From a virus: DNA of 64,000 nucleotides. Each line of letters begins with the position of its first letter. The first letter of the stretch is position 1. This document shows, one piece after another, positions 63,673-64,000 of the stretch. The stretch spans positions 1 to 64,000 of the IMG/VR virus record IMGVR_UViG_3300031857_024884, one strand, 5' to 3'. The translations under genes and the position numbers were made by a program. The notes beneath the pieces are model-generated. The model searched no databases, was not told where the DNA came from, and saw only the letters and a program-made list of their open reading frames with translations.

Positions 63673-64000
63673 TTATGTATAATTTAAACCTTTATTCCAA
63701 TACATATTTGTTCCATCGTATGTAAAAGATAGAATATCAATTGCGTTTGCCGTTGCGGTTAAACTAACTAAACCAGCGCCACCATTAACAACTTTATGTG
63801 TTGCTGAGCCACCGTTAACCGTTCCTAAAGTTACCGTTCTATTTCCTCCCGAATCTTGAGTTAAAATAATTGTTCCGTAATCACCATTTCTAACATTACT
63901 TAAATTTAATGTTGTGTTTGCGGTTAAGGTTAGTTTATAGTTTGTACTATTACCACTTACATTCCACGTAACCGCAGTTGATGATGGTTCGGAATAAAAA
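63673..64000 (-). CDS. Tail fibre C-terminus (5'-truncated by window edge)
   Basis: The last 108 codons and TAA of a gene that starts beyond the window. The sequence is beta-rich with regular Thr/Asn strands (YKLTLTANTTLNLSNV, GTIILTQDSGGNRTVTL) and ends ILSFTYDGTNMYWNKGLNYT, a common C-terminus of phage tail fibre or collar proteins. The downstream LamG-type gene follows after 2 bp and so probably belongs to the same message. Confidence 0.7.
   Translation of the reverse strand, partial: FYSEPSSTAVTWNVSGNSTNYKLTLTANTTLNLSNVRNGDYGTIILTQDSGGNRTVTLGTVNGGSATHKVVNGGAGLVSLTATANAIDILSFTYDGTNMYWNKGLNYT

Noticed and set aside
1-64000. T4 late promoters (TATAAATA on the coding strand)
   Set aside because: The AT-rich octamer and near matches occur, but at gene heads the coding strand mainly shows TATTTAT, so the T4 late element is not supported.
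1-64000. Diversity-generating retroelement for the fibre genes
   Set aside because: No reverse transcriptase and no template/variable repeat pair were seen; repeats found are coding tandem units.

Overview
The window is part of the genome of a large T4-like (contractile-tailed) phage, probably infecting a member of the Bacteroidota. The phage call rests on a nearly full set of T4-type parts in one AT-rich, gene-dense stretch: tail sheath, tail tube, gp26-like chaperone, tape measure, baseplate gp6 and gp25, a gp13-like neck protein, family B DNA polymerase, gp41-type helicase, UvsX, gp32-like SSB, FEN-type exonuclease and NrdA/NrdB. The host guess is inference. It rests on SprB-type repeats (known from flavobacterial gliding adhesins) in the tail adhesins, very low GC, and mostly A-rich leaders without Shine-Dalgarno sequences.

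Layout. Positions 1-16450 (minus strand) hold receptor-contact and distal tail or baseplate proteins: a truncated Pro/Thr-linked adhesin, a glycosyltransferase, a SHSEG-repeat fibre, a seven-repeat SprB-like adhesin and several large virion proteins whose stop and start codons overlap. Positions 16452-24008 hold a 1724-aa virion protein with a membrane-spanning middle, then gp6- and gp25-like wedge proteins. Positions 24085-33472 are the replication and nucleotide module (nrdA, nrdB, helicase, exonuclease, uvsX, ssb), inserted between two structural blocks. Positions 33517-53185 run through hub-like giants, a LysM-like protein, an OmpA-domain baseplate protein, tape measure, tail chaperone, tail tube, a HAD-type phosphatase and the sheath. 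Positions 53309-55033 hold a small ribbon-helix-helix protein (plus) and two neck or tail-completion proteins (minus). Positions 55083-59916 form a plus-strand island: SNF2-type helicase, a superoxide dismutase fused to a nuclease-like domain, gp13-like neck protein and a small protein. Positions 59913-62687 encode DNA polymerase (minus); 62783-64000 return to tail-fibre-type genes.

The observations I rate highest are: (i) a Mn-type superoxide dismutase with all metal ligands, joined to a PD-(D/E)XK-like C-terminal domain; (ii) a likely programmed frameshift at a UUU-UUU-CGG site that extends the gp26-like tail chaperone, placed just before the tape measure as in the classical G/GT system; (iii) a membrane-spanning segment and Cys cluster inside a giant virion protein; (iv) SprB-like and OmpA-like domains in virion proteins; and (v) a TATTTAT motif upstream of most transcription-unit heads.

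No tRNA, CRISPR array, integrase or transposase was seen, and no gene-free stretch exceeds 300 bases. Family calls come from reading motifs; no database search was run.
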